Assembly (NCBI GenBank): GCA_038276395.1
Contig: JBBQAA010000040.1
Span: 1 to 64,000, forward strand
DNA length: 64,000 nt
Origin: JBBQAA01 sp038276395
GTDB lineage: Bacteria > Actinomycetota > Thermoleophilia > Solirubrobacterales > Solirubrobacteraceae
Direction of reading: 5' to 3'
The translations under genes were made by a program, and so were the position numbers. Position 1 is the stretch's first letter. Each line of letters begins with the position of its first letter. The notes under the pieces are model-generated. The model saw only the letters and a list, made by a program, of their open reading frames with translations, was not told the origin of the DNA and searched no databases. Shown one piece after another: positions 53,653 through 63,184 of the stretch.

Positions 53653-54175
53653 GGCGTCCGTACCGCTCGGCGCCGTGCTCGCCGGCGGCGCCGCCTCGCG
53701 CTTCCCGGCCAAGCTCGCGATCGTGCTCCCGCGGGCGGTGGCGGGCCTGGGGGCGGTGCTTCCCGAGGTGGTCGTCGTGGCCAAGGCGGACACGGTCGTC
53801 CCGGAGACCGGCGTGGCGGTCTGGCGCGAGCCGGCCGCCCCGCGCCATCCCCTGCTCGGGATCGCCTGGGCGCTCGGGCGGGCCGGCGGCCGGGCGGTGC
53901 TCGTGGTGGCGGGGGACATGCCGGAGCTCGACCCGGCCGTGCTCCGCGCGCTCGCCGCCGACCGCGGGAGCGCATCCGCCGTCGTCCCGCGCCACCCCGG
54001 CGGGGCCGAGCCGCTGTGCGCGCTCTACCGTCCGGCCGCGGCGCCCGTGCTGCGTCGCGGAGCGGAGGAGGGGCGCGCCGCCCGCGCGGTCATCGCCGGG
54101 CTCGCCCCGGACTGGCTCGAGCTGGCCGGCGCGGCGTCGTTTCGGAACGTCAACCGGCCTGAGGATCTCGCCTGA
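53624..54175 (+). CDS. mobA: Molybdenum cofactor guanylyltransferase-like (MobA)
   Basis: The 183-residue protein has the nucleotide-binding LGAVLAGGAASRF, a VVAGDMPELDP metal motif and a late NVNRPEDL, the end typical of MobA. The loop after LAGG (SRFPAKLAI) is divergent from the usual RRMGxDKA. MobA adds GMP to molybdopterin. moaA lies about 1.8 kb away on the other strand, supporting a cofactor role. Confidence 0.75.
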   Translation: MPGPRPSKAEASVPLGAVLAGGAASRFPAKLAIVLPRAVAGLGAVLPEVVVVAKADTVVPETGVAVWREPAAPRHPLLGIAWALGRAGGRAVLVVAGDMPELDPAVLRALAADRGSASAVVPRHPGGAEPLCALYRPAAAPVLRRGAEEGRAARAVIAGLAPDWLELAGAASFRNVNRPEDLA

Positions 54176-55900
54176 TCAGCCGAAGGTGAAGGCGTAGCCC
54201 GAGATACCGGGCGCGAGGTGGACCGTCAGGTGGTGGCGCCCCGGCGCCGGCCACTCGGCCAGCGTGTAGAGCCGCTGGCGGCGGACGGTGACGACCCGCG
54301 TCTTGTGCCCCGGTTCGACGACCCGCACCCTCCGGGGCCTGCCGCCCTTGGAGGAGAGGACGAGGTAGGCGTTCTGGGCCTGCACCGTCGTATCGATGGC
54401 CGCGCCGGGGGCGAGCGCCGTGGCGTCCTCTCCGGTGATCCGCCACTTGCCCGAGTAGGCGAAGCGGGAGAGCGGTACCGCGGCGCCCGCCGGGCGCGCG
54501 TAGTCGTGGACGCCGTTCCGGGGCGGGGTCGGGAGCCAGCCCATCGCCCGCTTGGAGCCGAGGTAGGTCTCGGGCGTGGCCGCCCCCTTGGGCGGTACGG
54601 GGAGCGAGGTCAGCCGCGCGGGCAGCGGCCGTCCGGGATGGCCGGCGGCGAGCAGCGCGCGAGCCGCCGACTCGCTCTCCGCGTAGTCCCCCTCCCCGAA
54701 CTTCACGTGGCGAACCTCGCCCGCCGCGTCGATCAGGTACTCGGCCGGCCAGTACTGATTCCCCCAGGCCGACCACGTCCGGTAGGCGTTGTCCTGCGCC
54801 ACCGGGTAGCGCAGGCCGTCCGTCCGGATCGCGTTGGCCACGTTCCCCGCGTCGCGCTCGAAGGGGAACTCCGGCGTGTGGACCCCGACGATGGTCAGCC
54901 CGGCCGGGCGGTAGCGGGCGTCGAGCGAGCGCAGGAAGGGCAGCGTGCGGATGCAGTTGATGCACGTGTAGGTCCAGAAGTCGACGAGCACGACGCGGCC
55001 GCGCAGCTCCTGGAGGGTCAGCGGCCGGTTGCCCGGCGTGTTGAACCAGCGCTCGTTGCCGACGAAGTCCGGCGCCTTGCCGTAGCGGCGCAGATGCGTG
55101 GCGGCGACGTTCGCCGGCGGGGCGGGTCGCGACTGCGCGAAACGCCCCTGGGGCCGGAGGCCGTTCAGGCGGGAGGCGACGGCCTTCGAGTCCTCGATCC
55201 CCCTCGTCGGATTCACGAGGAAGGACGGCGCGTTCTGCGCGAGCGCCTCCTGGAAGCGGACGTCGGTGCGCGTGACGATGAGCACGGCGGTGAGCACGAG
55301 CACGACGCCGAGCGCACGCTGCACCTGCGGGCCGCGCCCGGCGCGGCGCACCCGGGCGAGGATGGCGCGGCCGCCGAGGGCGAGGGCGAGCAGGACCGCG
55401 GCCGAGCCGAGCGCGTAGGCCAAGGCGATGACGACGAGCCGGAGCGACGTCCCGCCCGTGGCGCTGACCGAGATGACGGCGGCGAGGATCGGCCCGGCGC
55501 ACGGCGCGTAGAGCAGCCCGAGCGCGCCGCCGAGCCCGACTCCCGACCAGAACCCCTCGCCGCGGGTCGCGCGCGCGGGGACGAAGCGGGCCAGCCGGGA
55601 GAGCGGCGCCTCGAGCCGGTCGCCGAGGGCGGGCACGAAGAGGACGAGGCCCGCGGCGAAGAGGACGACGACGGCGAGGATGCGGGCGCCGTCCCCCGCC
55701 ACCCCGACGCCCTTGACGACCGAGGCCAGTGCGACGATGGTCAGGGTAAAGGTGAGCGCGAGGCCGAGGACGACCCCGACCGGTCGCCGCCGCCCGCCCG
55801 AGGCGCCCGCGGAGAGCAGCGCCGGGAGCACCGGCAGCACGCACGGCGTGATCGCCGTGCCCGCTCCGGCGACGAAGGCGAAGAGCGTGAGCAGCACCAT
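54176..55900 (-). CDS. dipZ: DipZ: CcdA-type membrane reductase fused to thioredoxin
   Basis: The 574-residue protein has an N-terminal CcdA domain of six hydrophobic helices with the paired Cys in ITPCVLPVLP and LYAPCAGPI. Then comes a TlpA-like thioredoxin domain (VVLVDFWTYTCINCIRTLPF, active site CINC) and a C-terminal beta domain (about 430-574), the layout of mycobacterial DipZ. It carries electrons across the membrane for extracytoplasmic disulfide or cytochrome c maturation. Confidence 0.93.
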   Translation of the reverse strand: MVLLTLFAFVAGAGTAITPCVLPVLPALLSAGASGGRRRPVGVVLGLALTFTLTIVALASVVKGVGVAGDGARILAVVVLFAAGLVLFVPALGDRLEAPLSRLARFVPARATRGEGFWSGVGLGGALGLLYAPCAGPILAAVISVSATGGTSLRLVVIALAYALGSAAVLLALALGGRAILARVRRAGRGPQVQRALGVVLVLTAVLIVTRTDVRFQEALAQNAPSFLVNPTRGIEDSKAVASRLNGLRPQGRFAQSRPAPPANVAATHLRRYGKAPDFVGNERWFNTPGNRPLTLQELRGRVVLVDFWTYTCINCIRTLPFLRSLDARYRPAGLTIVGVHTPEFPFERDAGNVANAIRTDGLRYPVAQDNAYRTWSAWGNQYWPAEYLIDAAGEVRHVKFGEGDYAESESAARALLAAGHPGRPLPARLTSLPVPPKGAATPETYLGSKRAMGWLPTPPRNGVHDYARPAGAAVPLSRFAYSGKWRITGEDATALAPGAAIDTTVQAQNAYLVLSSKGGRPRRVRVVEPGHKTRVVTVRRQRLYTLAEWPAPGRHHLTVHLAPGISGYAFTFG

Positions 55901-55949
55901 CCGACTCCATCCTTTCGCGGCGGCCTTGCCGGCGGATTAACCCTGGGCG

Positions 55950-56960
55950 CTACCCGCCGATCGCGCTCATGGTGCGCTCGGGCTGGACGAAGCCCGGGTC
56001 GTTGACCCGATGCTTCAGCTCCTTGCGCCAGATCGCCGCGCGCAGGATCGCCTCGAGCTCGGCGTCGTCCGCCCCCGCGCGCAGCGGCCCGCGGAGATCC
56101 GTCTCGTGCAGGGAGAAGAGGCAGGTGCGGAGCTTCCCGTCGGCGGTCAGGCGGATCCGGTCGCAGTCGTCGCAGAAGGGCTCGGAGACCGGGTTGACGA
56201 AGCCGATCCGTCCCGCGCCGTCGGCGAAGCGCCACGTCCGCGCCGTCGATCCGGGCGCGCGGGGCTCGGGCTCGAGCGGGAACTCGGCGTCGATCAGCGT
56301 GCGGATCTCCTCCCCCGTGAGCACGCGCTCGGGTGTCCAGGTGCGGTCGGCGTCGAGCGGCATCCACTCGATGAAGCGCACCTCGTAGGGCGCCGTGCGC
56401 GCGAGCCGCGCGAAGGGGAGGACCTCCTGCTCGGTGAAGTCGCGGATGGCCACGGCGTTGACCTTGATCCGCAGCGGTCTCGCCGAGCTGCGCTCGGGCC
56501 GGGCGGCGAGCGTCTGCAGGCCCCGCATGACCTGGGGGAGCGCGTCGCGGCGGGTGATCGCGAAGAAGCGATCGCGCTGGAGGGAGTCGATCGAGACGTT
56601 GAAGCGGCGGATCCCCGCGGCCACGAGCGCCTCGGCGTGGCGCTCGAGCCCGTAGCCGTTCGTGGTGATGGCGACGTCCTCGACACCCGGCAGCGCGCAC
56701 AGCATCCCGGCGAGCACGGGCAGCTTCCGGCGGGCGAGGGGCTCGCCGCCCGTCAGGCGGACGGTGGCCACGCCCATCTCCGAGAGCAGCGAGACGAGCC
56801 GGTGGATCTCCTCGAAGGACAGGATCTCCGCGCGCTCGAGCCAGGCGAGACCCTCCGCGGGCATGCAGTACTGGCAGCGGAAGTTGCAGCGGTCGGTGAC
56901 CGACACGCGCATGTCGCGGATCGCCCGGCCGTGGCCGTCGAGGAGAGGCTCGCGGACCAT
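55950..56960 (-). CDS. moaA: GTP 3',8-cyclase (MoaA)
   Basis: The 336-residue radical-SAM enzyme has the first [4Fe-4S] site at Cys25, Cys29 and Cys32 (CNFRCQYC), a second in CDDCDRIRLTADGKLRTC, GGEPLARRKL and the essential C-terminal Gly-Gly (SAIGG). It makes the first molybdopterin precursor from GTP. The ATG at 56960 is leaderless by sequence: TACCCT (56967-56972, minus) ends 6 nt upstream and overlaps the promoter of the divergent lipoprotein gene. Confidence 0.96.
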   Translation of the reverse strand: MVREPLLDGHGRAIRDMRVSVTDRCNFRCQYCMPAEGLAWLERAEILSFEEIHRLVSLLSEMGVATVRLTGGEPLARRKLPVLAGMLCALPGVEDVAITTNGYGLERHAEALVAAGIRRFNVSIDSLQRDRFFAITRRDALPQVMRGLQTLAARPERSSARPLRIKVNAVAIRDFTEQEVLPFARLARTAPYEVRFIEWMPLDADRTWTPERVLTGEEIRTLIDAEFPLEPEPRAPGSTARTWRFADGAGRIGFVNPVSEPFCDDCDRIRLTADGKLRTCLFSLHETDLRGPLRAGADDAELEAILRAAIWRKELKHRVNDPGFVQPERTMSAIGG

Positions 56961-56966
56961 GCTCCA

Positions 56967-56976
56967 AGGGTAGCCT
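56967..56976. promoter_or_regulatory. Overlapping divergent -10 elements of moaA and lipoprotein gene
   Basis: AGGGTAGCCT reads TACCCT on the minus strand (56967-56972) and TAGCCT on the plus strand (56971-56976). Each ends exactly 6 nt from a start codon (ATG 56960 and GTG 56983). Confidence 0.55.
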
Positions 56977-56982
56977 GGCCCG

Positions 56983-57390
56983 GTGCGGCGGTCCCTGCGC
57001 ATCGGCGCCACCTGCCTCCTCTTCGCCGTGGCGCTCGGCGCCTGCGGCGCGCGGAGCGAGTCCGATCAGGTCCGGTCCACGGTCAGGACCTTCCGCGACG
57101 CCACGGGGAAGCACGACTACATCACGATCTGCCGCGAGGTCCTCGCGCCCACGCTCGTCGCCCGTCTGCGCCGGCTCGGGGTGCCCTGCGAGCTCGCGCT
57201 CTCCCGCTACCTGAAGGCGACGACCGCGCCCGAGCTCACGGTCGCGCGGGTCGTCCTGCACGGCGCGCGCGCCGAGGCCTACGTGACGGCCGGGGCCAAG
57301 GGCCAGTCCCTCTCCCGGGACATCCTCGGCCTGGTCAAGACGGGCGCGGGCTGGCGCATTGCCTCGCTCTCGGCTCCCGGCGCCCAGTGA
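56983..57390 (+). CDS. Lipoprotein with NTF2-like domain
   Basis: The 135-residue protein has a signal with lipobox (VALGACG, Cys near 21) and a mature domain whose pattern (VRSTVRTFRDATGKHDYITI; AEAYVTAGAKGQ; GAGWRIASLSAPG) resembles NTF2-like/DUF4878 exported domains. Function unknown. GTG 56983 is leaderless by sequence. Its stop overlaps the CoA-transferase start (GTGA). Confidence 0.75.
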   Translation: MRRSLRIGATCLLFAVALGACGARSESDQVRSTVRTFRDATGKHDYITICREVLAPTLVARLRRLGVPCELALSRYLKATTAPELTVARVVLHGARAEAYVTAGAKGQSLSRDILGLVKTGAGWRIASLSAPGAQ

Positions 57391-58517
57391 CCCCACCGCT
57401 CGCGGGCCTGCGCGTCCTCGACCTCTCGCGGGTCCTCGCCGGGCCGTACTGCACGATGCTGCTCTCCGACCTCGGGGCCGAGGTCGTCAAGGTCGAGCGG
57501 CCGGGCACCGGCGACGAGACCCGCACCTGGGGTCCGCCGTGGGCGGGGGAGGCGTCGGCGTACTTCCTCGCGGTCAACCGCGGCAAGCGCTCGGTCGCGC
57601 TCGACCTCGGCTCGGAGGAGGGCCGCGGCGCGGCGCGCGCGCTCGCGGCGCGGGCCGACGTCGTCGTCGAGAACTTCCGGCCGGGCGGCGCGGAGCGGCT
57701 CGGGCTCGGGTGGGAGGCGCTGCGGGCGGAGAACCCGGCGCTCGTGCTGTGCTCGATCCGCGGCCTCGGGGACGGCCGGGCCGGCTACGACCTCGTGGCC
57801 CAGGCCGAGAGCGGCCTCATGTCGATCACGGGGCCGCCCGACGGGCCGCCGCACAAGGTCGGTGTGGCCATCGTCGACGTGCTCGCCGGGCTGAACGCGG
57901 CGGTGGCGATCCTCGCCGCCCTGCGGGGCGGCGCCGGGCGCCGGGTCGAGGTCTCGCTGCTCGACGCCGCGCTCTCCGCCCTCGTCAACGTGGCCCAGGG
58001 CGTGCTCGTCACCGGGGAGGATGCCGCGCGCCACGGCAACGCGCACCCGAGCATCGTCCCCTACGAGCCCTTCCGCGCCGGCGACGGCGTATGGATCGTC
58101 ATCGCCGCCGCCAACGACGGGCTGTGGGCGCGCCTGGCGGACGCCCTCGGGCTCGCCGAGCTGGCCGCGGACCCCCGCTTCGCCACGAACCCGGCGCGCG
58201 TCGAGCACCGGCTCTCGCTCGTGCCGCTGCTGGGCGAGCGCCTGGCCGAGCGGCCGGCGGACGAGTGGCTCGAGATCCTGGCCGCGGCGGGCGTGCCCTG
58301 CGGGCGGGTGCGCGGAGTGCAGGAGGCGCTCGCCGCCGCGGGGCCCGAGTCGCTCGTGCGGGTCGAGCACCCGGACGCGGGGCCGCTCGAGCTGGTGCGC
58401 TCGGCCTTCCGCTTCCCCGACGAGGAAGCGGACGAAGCGGGGGGACCATCCCTCCACCCACCGCGCCTCGGCGAGCATACGGCTGAGGTGCTGAGCGAGT
58501 TGACGAGCCCCGACTGA
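57387..58517 (+). CDS. Family III CoA-transferase (CaiB/BaiF)
   Basis: The 376-residue protein has the family start LAGLRVLDLSRVLAGPYCTM, LGAEVVKVERPGTGD and a catalytic Asp in GYDLVAQAESGLMS. Such enzymes move CoA between carboxylic acids through an aspartyl-CoA thioester. The start GTG at 57387 overlaps the lipoprotein stop, an odd pairing of a lipoprotein and a cytosolic enzyme. Confidence 0.92.
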   Translation: MTPPLAGLRVLDLSRVLAGPYCTMLLSDLGAEVVKVERPGTGDETRTWGPPWAGEASAYFLAVNRGKRSVALDLGSEEGRGAARALAARADVVVENFRPGGAERLGLGWEALRAENPALVLCSIRGLGDGRAGYDLVAQAESGLMSITGPPDGPPHKVGVAIVDVLAGLNAAVAILAALRGGAGRRVEVSLLDAALSALVNVAQGVLVTGEDAARHGNAHPSIVPYEPFRAGDGVWIVIAAANDGLWARLADALGLAELAADPRFATNPARVEHRLSLVPLLGERLAERPADEWLEILAAAGVPCGRVRGVQEALAAAGPESLVRVEHPDAGPLELVRSAFRFPDEEADEAGGPSLHPPRLGEHTAEVLSELTSPD

Positions 58518-58632
58518 GGTCTTCTGGATCCGAGCCCGTGTCCGCGTAGCGCTCCCGTCCGCGCGCGCCGTGGCGCCCGCGCGAGACGGGCGCGGGCCCC
58601 CGGCGGCGTGCCGACCCGGTAGCGTCGCGGCC

Positions 58633-59508
58633 ATGAACGACCAGGTCGTCCTCATCACCGGCGGCGCGCGCGGCATCGGCGCCGCCGCCGCCCGCGCCGT
58701 GGCCGCCCGCGGGGCCTCCGTGGCGCTCGTCGGGCTCGAGGGGGAGGAGCTCGAGCGCACCGCCGCCGCGTGCGGCGAGCGAGCCGCCGCGTTCGAGGCC
58801 GACGTCACCGACCGCGACGCGCTCACCGCCGCCGTGGAGGCCGCCGTCGGACGCTTCGGCGGCCTCGACGCCGTCGTGGCCAACGCGGGGATCGCCCAGG
58901 CCGGGCCGGTCCTCCACGCCGACCCGGCCGCCTTCGAGCGCGTGCTCGAGGTCAACCTCCTCGGCGTCTACCGGACGATCTCGGCGACGCTGCCCCACCT
59001 CGTCGCCCGCCGCGGGTACATGCTGCCGGTGGCCTCGGCCGCCGCCGCCGTGTGGGCGCCCGGCATGGGCGCCTACAACACGAGCAAGGCCGGCGTCGAG
59101 GCGCTCGCCCGCACGCTCTCGATGGAGGTCGAGCACCTCGGCGTCGCGGTCGGCTGCGCGTACTTCTCGTGGATCGACACCGACATGGTCCGCGGCGGCG
59201 ACGCCCACCCGGCCAGCGGCGGCGCGCGGGACAAGCTCCCCGGCCCGCTCAGGAAGACCTACAGCGTGCAGCAGGCCGGCGCCGCCGTGGCCGACGGGAT
59301 CGCTGGGCGCGCCCGGACGGTCTGCGTGCCCGGCTGGTACCGCGCGATCCTCGCCACGCGGACGCTCGCCCGGGCGATCGCCCGGCCCGAGATGGTCCGC
59401 CGCGCGGCCGAGCTCGAGGAGCGCTTCGTGGCGGACGTCGTCCGCCGCGGCGCCGCCGAGGCCTCGCGGCCGGTGGGCGCCGGCGGCGTGGCCGGGATGC
59501 GCGGCTGA
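58633..59508 (+). CDS. SDR-family oxidoreductase
   Basis: The 291-residue protein has the cofactor loop GGARGIG, NAG and the catalytic Ser plus YNTSK (about 138-152). The C-terminal region (about 215-291) is longer than in minimal SDRs. The substrate is unknown. TAGCGT (58620-58625) ends 7 nt before the ATG with no SD, so it appears leaderless. Confidence 0.88.
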   Translation: MNDQVVLITGGARGIGAAAARAVAARGASVALVGLEGEELERTAAACGERAAAFEADVTDRDALTAAVEAAVGRFGGLDAVVANAGIAQAGPVLHADPAAFERVLEVNLLGVYRTISATLPHLVARRGYMLPVASAAAAVWAPGMGAYNTSKAGVEALARTLSMEVEHLGVAVGCAYFSWIDTDMVRGGDAHPASGGARDKLPGPLRKTYSVQQAGAAVADGIAGRARTVCVPGWYRAILATRTLARAIARPEMVRRAAELEERFVADVVRRGAAEASRPVGAGGVAGMRG

Positions 59509-59862
59509 GCGCTCCTGCCGATCGCCGACTACGAGGCGCTGAGCGGCGAGCAGATCGCCAAGCGGCTCCCGCGGTCTCTCACAAGCCGAGCTGACCAGCA
59601 TCGAGAACTACAGCGGAAGCACGCCGGACGAAGCACCGCCCTCGAGCGCGGTCCGGGAGGTCAGTTCCGCGATCTCGGCCGTCGACGTCGAGCGAGTCAG
59701 ATCGGTTCTCGGGTACGCGCGCGCCCACAAGAACCGTGCCGGGTCCTCAAAGCCGCGGGGCGCAACAGCTGAGACGAGCCTGGCGCGTCGGCGTGAGCGG
59801 TTCGGGTTGACCGGGCCTCGAGCGGGTAACACGGACGACCTGACCGCCCCGAGGAGAGACTC
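59509..59862 (+). pseudogene. Helical-motif protein relic in a 354-nt gap
   Basis: From about 59514 the plus strand encodes LPIADYEALSGEQIAKRLP, then after a shift LSQAELTSIENY, then after another shift RKHAGRSTALERG near 59605-59645. Together these give a short helical motif (P-I-x-x-Y-x-x-L..LS..EL..YE..H-x-x-R-x-T-x-L) known from actinobacterial proteins. Two frame changes and no start or stop of its own mark it as a relic. The rest of the gap holds no gene; a GAGGAG SD for the next gene ends it. Confidence 0.55.
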
Positions 59863-61044
59863 ATGAGAGCCCTGACCTGGCACGGCACCGGAGACGTCCG
59901 CGTCGACGACGTCCCCGATCCCGCGATCGAGCAGCCGACCGACGTGATCGTCAGGATCACCTCGACCGGGCTGTGCGGCTCGGATCTGCATCTCTACACC
60001 GTGCTCGGCCCGTTCCTCGGCGAGGGGGACATCCTCGGGCACGAGCCGATGGGCATCGTCGAGGAGGTCGGTCCCGAGGTGAGCGCGCTGCAGGCCGGCG
60101 ACCGGGTGGTCGTGCCCTTCAACGTGTCCTGCGGGGAGTGCTGGATGTGCGGGGAGGGGCTGCATTCCCAGTGCGAGACCACGCAGGTGCACGAGTACGG
60201 CTCGGGCGCCTCGCTGTTCGGCTACACGAAGCTCTACGGCCAGGTCCCGGGCGGGCAGGCCGAGCTGCTGCGCGTGCCGTTCGGCAACTTCCTGCCGATC
60301 AAGGTGCCGGACGGGCCACCCGACGATCGGTTCCTGTTCCTCTCCGACGTCCTGCCCACCGCCTGGCAGGGCGTCGAGTACGCGGAGGTGCCGGAAGGCG
60401 GCACGCTCGTCGTCCTCGGGCTCGGGCCGATCGGGGACATGGCCGCGCGAATCGCCCAGCATCGCGGCCGGCGCGTCATCGGGGTCGACCTCGTGCCCGA
60501 GCGCCTTGCGCGGGTGGCGGCGCGCGGGATCGAGGTCGTGAACCTGGCCGACCACGAGGACGATCTGCCCGACGCGATCCGCGCGCTGACCGACGGCCGC
60601 GGGCCCGACTCGGTGCTCGACGCGGTGGGGATGGAGGCGCACGGCTCCCCCGCCGCCGGCGTGGCCACGAAGCTCGTCGGCCTGCTGCCCGACGCGATCG
60701 CCGAGCCGCTCATGCAGAACGCGGGCATCGACAAGCTGGCCGCCCTGTACTCGGCCATCGACATCTGCCGCCGCGGCGGCACCATCTCGCTCAGCGGCGT
60801 CTACGGCGGCACCGCCGACCCGCTGCCGATGCTGCAGATCTTCGACAAGCAGCTCCAGCTCCGGATGGGCCAGGCCAACGTGAAGCACTGGGTGGACGAC
60901 ATCCTGCCGCTGCTCTCCGATGAGGATCCGCTCGGCGTGGACGACTTCGCCACCCATCACGTCCCGCTCGCGGAGGCTCCGGCCGCCTACGAGATGTTCC
61001 AGAAGAAGCAGGACGGGGCGATCAAGGTCGTCTTCCAGCCGTGA
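59863..61044 (+). CDS. Zinc-dependent alcohol dehydrogenase (MDR family)
   Basis: The 393-residue protein has catalytic zinc ligands in GLCGSDLHLY and GHEPMG, a structural zinc lobe with four Cys (SCGECWMCGEGLHSQC) and the cofactor loop GLGPIGDMAARIA. Length and the insert after the cofactor domain fit the formaldehyde-dehydrogenase-like MDR group. It has a standard SD (GAGGAGAG). The next gene starts 14 nt downstream and may be co-transcribed. Confidence 0.9.
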   Translation: MRALTWHGTGDVRVDDVPDPAIEQPTDVIVRITSTGLCGSDLHLYTVLGPFLGEGDILGHEPMGIVEEVGPEVSALQAGDRVVVPFNVSCGECWMCGEGLHSQCETTQVHEYGSGASLFGYTKLYGQVPGGQAELLRVPFGNFLPIKVPDGPPDDRFLFLSDVLPTAWQGVEYAEVPEGGTLVVLGLGPIGDMAARIAQHRGRRVIGVDLVPERLARVAARGIEVVNLADHEDDLPDAIRALTDGRGPDSVLDAVGMEAHGSPAAGVATKLVGLLPDAIAEPLMQNAGIDKLAALYSAIDICRRGGTISLSGVYGGTADPLPMLQIFDKQLQLRMGQANVKHWVDDILPLLSDEDPLGVDDFATHHVPLAEAPAAYEMFQKKQDGAIKVVFQP

Positions 61045-61058
61045 ACCGGGTCTGAGCC

Positions 61059-62108
61059 GTGCGCGTCGTCGTCACCGGAGCCAGCGGGAACGTGGGCACG
61101 GCGGTGCTGCGCGCCCTGGCCGCGGAGAAGGTGGTGACCGAGATCGTCGGGCTCGCCCGGCGGCGTCCCACCCAGCCGGCGACCAAGACGACTTGGGTGG
61201 CGGCCGACGTGGCGAGCGACGAGCTCGAGCCGATCTTCCGCGGGGCCGCGGTCGTCGTGCACCTCGCCTGGCTGATCCAGCCGGCGCGGGATCGCGAGCT
61301 CACGCGACGGGTCAACGTCGAGGGCTCGGAGCGCGTGTTCAGGGCCGCCGCAGGCGCTCGCGTCCCCGCGCTCGTCCACGCCTCGTCGGTCGGCGCCTAC
61401 GGACCGGGCCCCAAGGACCGCCGCGTGGGGGAGGACTGGCCGGTCACCGGCATCCCGAGCTCGTTCTACTCGCGCGACAAGGCCGCGTGCGAGGCCGTGC
61501 TCGACGACGTCGAGCGGGAGTTCCCCGAGCTGCGCGTCGTGCGTCTGCGCCCCGGGCTCATCTTCCAGCGCTCGGCGGCCACGGAGATCCGCCGCCTGTT
61601 CGCCGGCCCGTTCCTGCCCGGCGCGCTGGCCGATCCCCAGCTCATTCCGGTCATCCCGGATATCCCGCGCCTGTGCTTTCAGGCCGTCCATGCCGACGAC
61701 GTCGCCCGCGCCTACCGGGCCGCGGTCCTCAGGGACGTCCGCGGAGCGTTCAACATCGCCGCCGAGCCGGTGCTCGACGTCCCCGAGCTCGGCCGCCTGC
61801 TCGGCGCGCGGCCCGTGTCCGTTCCGCGGCGCGTCGTGCGCGGCCTGGCCGCCGCCGCCTACCGGGCGCGACTCACCCCGACCGAGCCCGGGTGGCTCGA
61901 CCTTGCGCTCGACACCCCGCTCATGTCCACCGAGCGCGCCCGGAGCGAGCTCGGTTGGACGGCGGAGCGATCCGCTGGTGAGACGCTGCTCGAGCTCCTG
62001 GCCGGTCTGCGCGCCGGAGCCGGCGGCGCCACCCCGCCGCTCGACGCGTCCAGCAGCGCGCCGCTGCGCGTGCGGGAGCTCCTCACCGGTGTCGGCGCGC
62101 GCCGCTGA
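61059..62108 (+). CDS. NAD-dependent epimerase/dehydratase family protein
   Basis: The 349-residue protein has the extended-SDR start VVVTGASGNVG, a Ser/Tyr/Lys set (HASSVGAYG; FYSRDKAACE) and a VHADDVARAY region common to nucleotide-sugar epimerases. The C-terminal part is less conserved. The substrate is unknown. It starts at a GTG 14 nt after the ADH stop. Confidence 0.85.
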   Translation: MRVVVTGASGNVGTAVLRALAAEKVVTEIVGLARRRPTQPATKTTWVAADVASDELEPIFRGAAVVVHLAWLIQPARDRELTRRVNVEGSERVFRAAAGARVPALVHASSVGAYGPGPKDRRVGEDWPVTGIPSSFYSRDKAACEAVLDDVEREFPELRVVRLRPGLIFQRSAATEIRRLFAGPFLPGALADPQLIPVIPDIPRLCFQAVHADDVARAYRAAVLRDVRGAFNIAAEPVLDVPELGRLLGARPVSVPRRVVRGLAAAAYRARLTPTEPGWLDLALDTPLMSTERARSELGWTAERSAGETLLELLAGLRAGAGGATPPLDASSSAPLRVRELLTGVGARR

Positions 62109-62117
62109 GGAGCCGCC

Positions 62118-63083
62118 TCACAGGGACCGCAGCGCCGGCAGCAGGTCGGACTCCGCCCAGGCGCAGAAGGCGTCCTGGTGCTCGGCGCCGATCTGCACGA
62201 GCGCGACCTCGGTGAAGCCCGTGTCGAGGAAGGGGCGGATCTTCTCCACGAACTCCTCGACGTCGTTCCCGCACGGGAACTGCTCGGCGACGTCCTCGGG
62301 CGTGACGAACTGGGCGGCGGCGTCGAACCCGGCCGGACCCGGCAGGTCGGCGTTGACCTTCCAGCCGAAGCCGAACCAGCGGAACTGCTCGTGGGCGCGC
62401 TCGACCCCCGCCTCCCGCTCGGGGTCGTAGGCCACGGCGATCTGGCCGACGCGGCCCTTCCCACTCCCGCCGGCGGCGTCGAACTGCTCGCCTAGCTCGG
62501 CCTTCGGCTCGACGGCGATCATCAGGTCGGCGCGCTCGCCCGCCAGGCGGCAGGAGGCAGGCCCGGAGACGGCCACGCCGATCTCCACGCGCCGCTCGGG
62601 CAGATCCCACAGCCTCGCGGTCTCGACGTCGAAGTGCTTGCCGCGGTGGTTGACGACCCCGCCGTCGAACAGGGCGGAGATGACGTCGATCGCCTCGGCG
62701 AGCATCTCGTGGCGGAGGCCGACGGCGGGCCACGCGGAGGCGACGACGTGCTCGTTCAGGTTCTCCCCGGAGCCGAGGCCGAGCCGGAAGCGCCCGCCGG
62801 AGAGGATCTGCATCGTCGCCGCCTTCTGGGCGACGATCGCCGGGTGGTAGCGCATCGTCGGGCAGGTGACGTAGGTCATGAGCGGGATGCGCTCGGTGGC
62901 CTGCGCGGCGGCGCCGAGGATCGACCAGGCGTAGCCCGAGTGCCCCTGCTCCTCGAGCCAGGGCTGGTAGTGGTCGGAGATGACGGAGAAGTCAAAGCCC
63001 GCCGCCTCCGCACGCTGGATGTCGCGCACGAGCGCGTCGGGCGGGGACTGCTCGCACATCATCGTGTAGCCGAATGCGGTCAT
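62118..63083 (-). CDS. LLM-class F420-dependent oxidoreductase
   Basis: The 321-residue protein has the bacterial luciferase-like fold of F420-dependent glucose-6-phosphate-dehydrogenase relatives: FSVISDHYQPWLEEQGHSGY, VTCPTMRYHPAIVAQKAATM, RFRLGLGSGENLNEH. It transfers hydride between coenzyme F420 and an alcohol or aldehyde. F420 use fits an actinomycete. It converges with the epimerase gene; the two stops are 9 nt apart. Confidence 0.92.
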   Translation of the reverse strand: MTAFGYTMMCEQSPPDALVRDIQRAEAAGFDFSVISDHYQPWLEEQGHSGYAWSILGAAAQATERIPLMTYVTCPTMRYHPAIVAQKAATMQILSGGRFRLGLGSGENLNEHVVASAWPAVGLRHEMLAEAIDVISALFDGGVVNHRGKHFDVETARLWDLPERRVEIGVAVSGPASCRLAGERADLMIAVEPKAELGEQFDAAGGSGKGRVGQIAVAYDPEREAGVERAHEQFRWFGFGWKVNADLPGPAGFDAAAQFVTPEDVAEQFPCGNDVEEFVEKIRPFLDTGFTEVALVQIGAEHQDAFCAWAESDLLPALRSL

Positions 63084-63184
63084 GGGGCGGGGGATACCCG
63101 CGCGAGGGCGGTCTAGCGGGTGGCGGCGCGCCAGGCGCGCTCGGCGTCAGAGCTTCTGGGCGACGACGCGCTCAGTCTCGGCGG

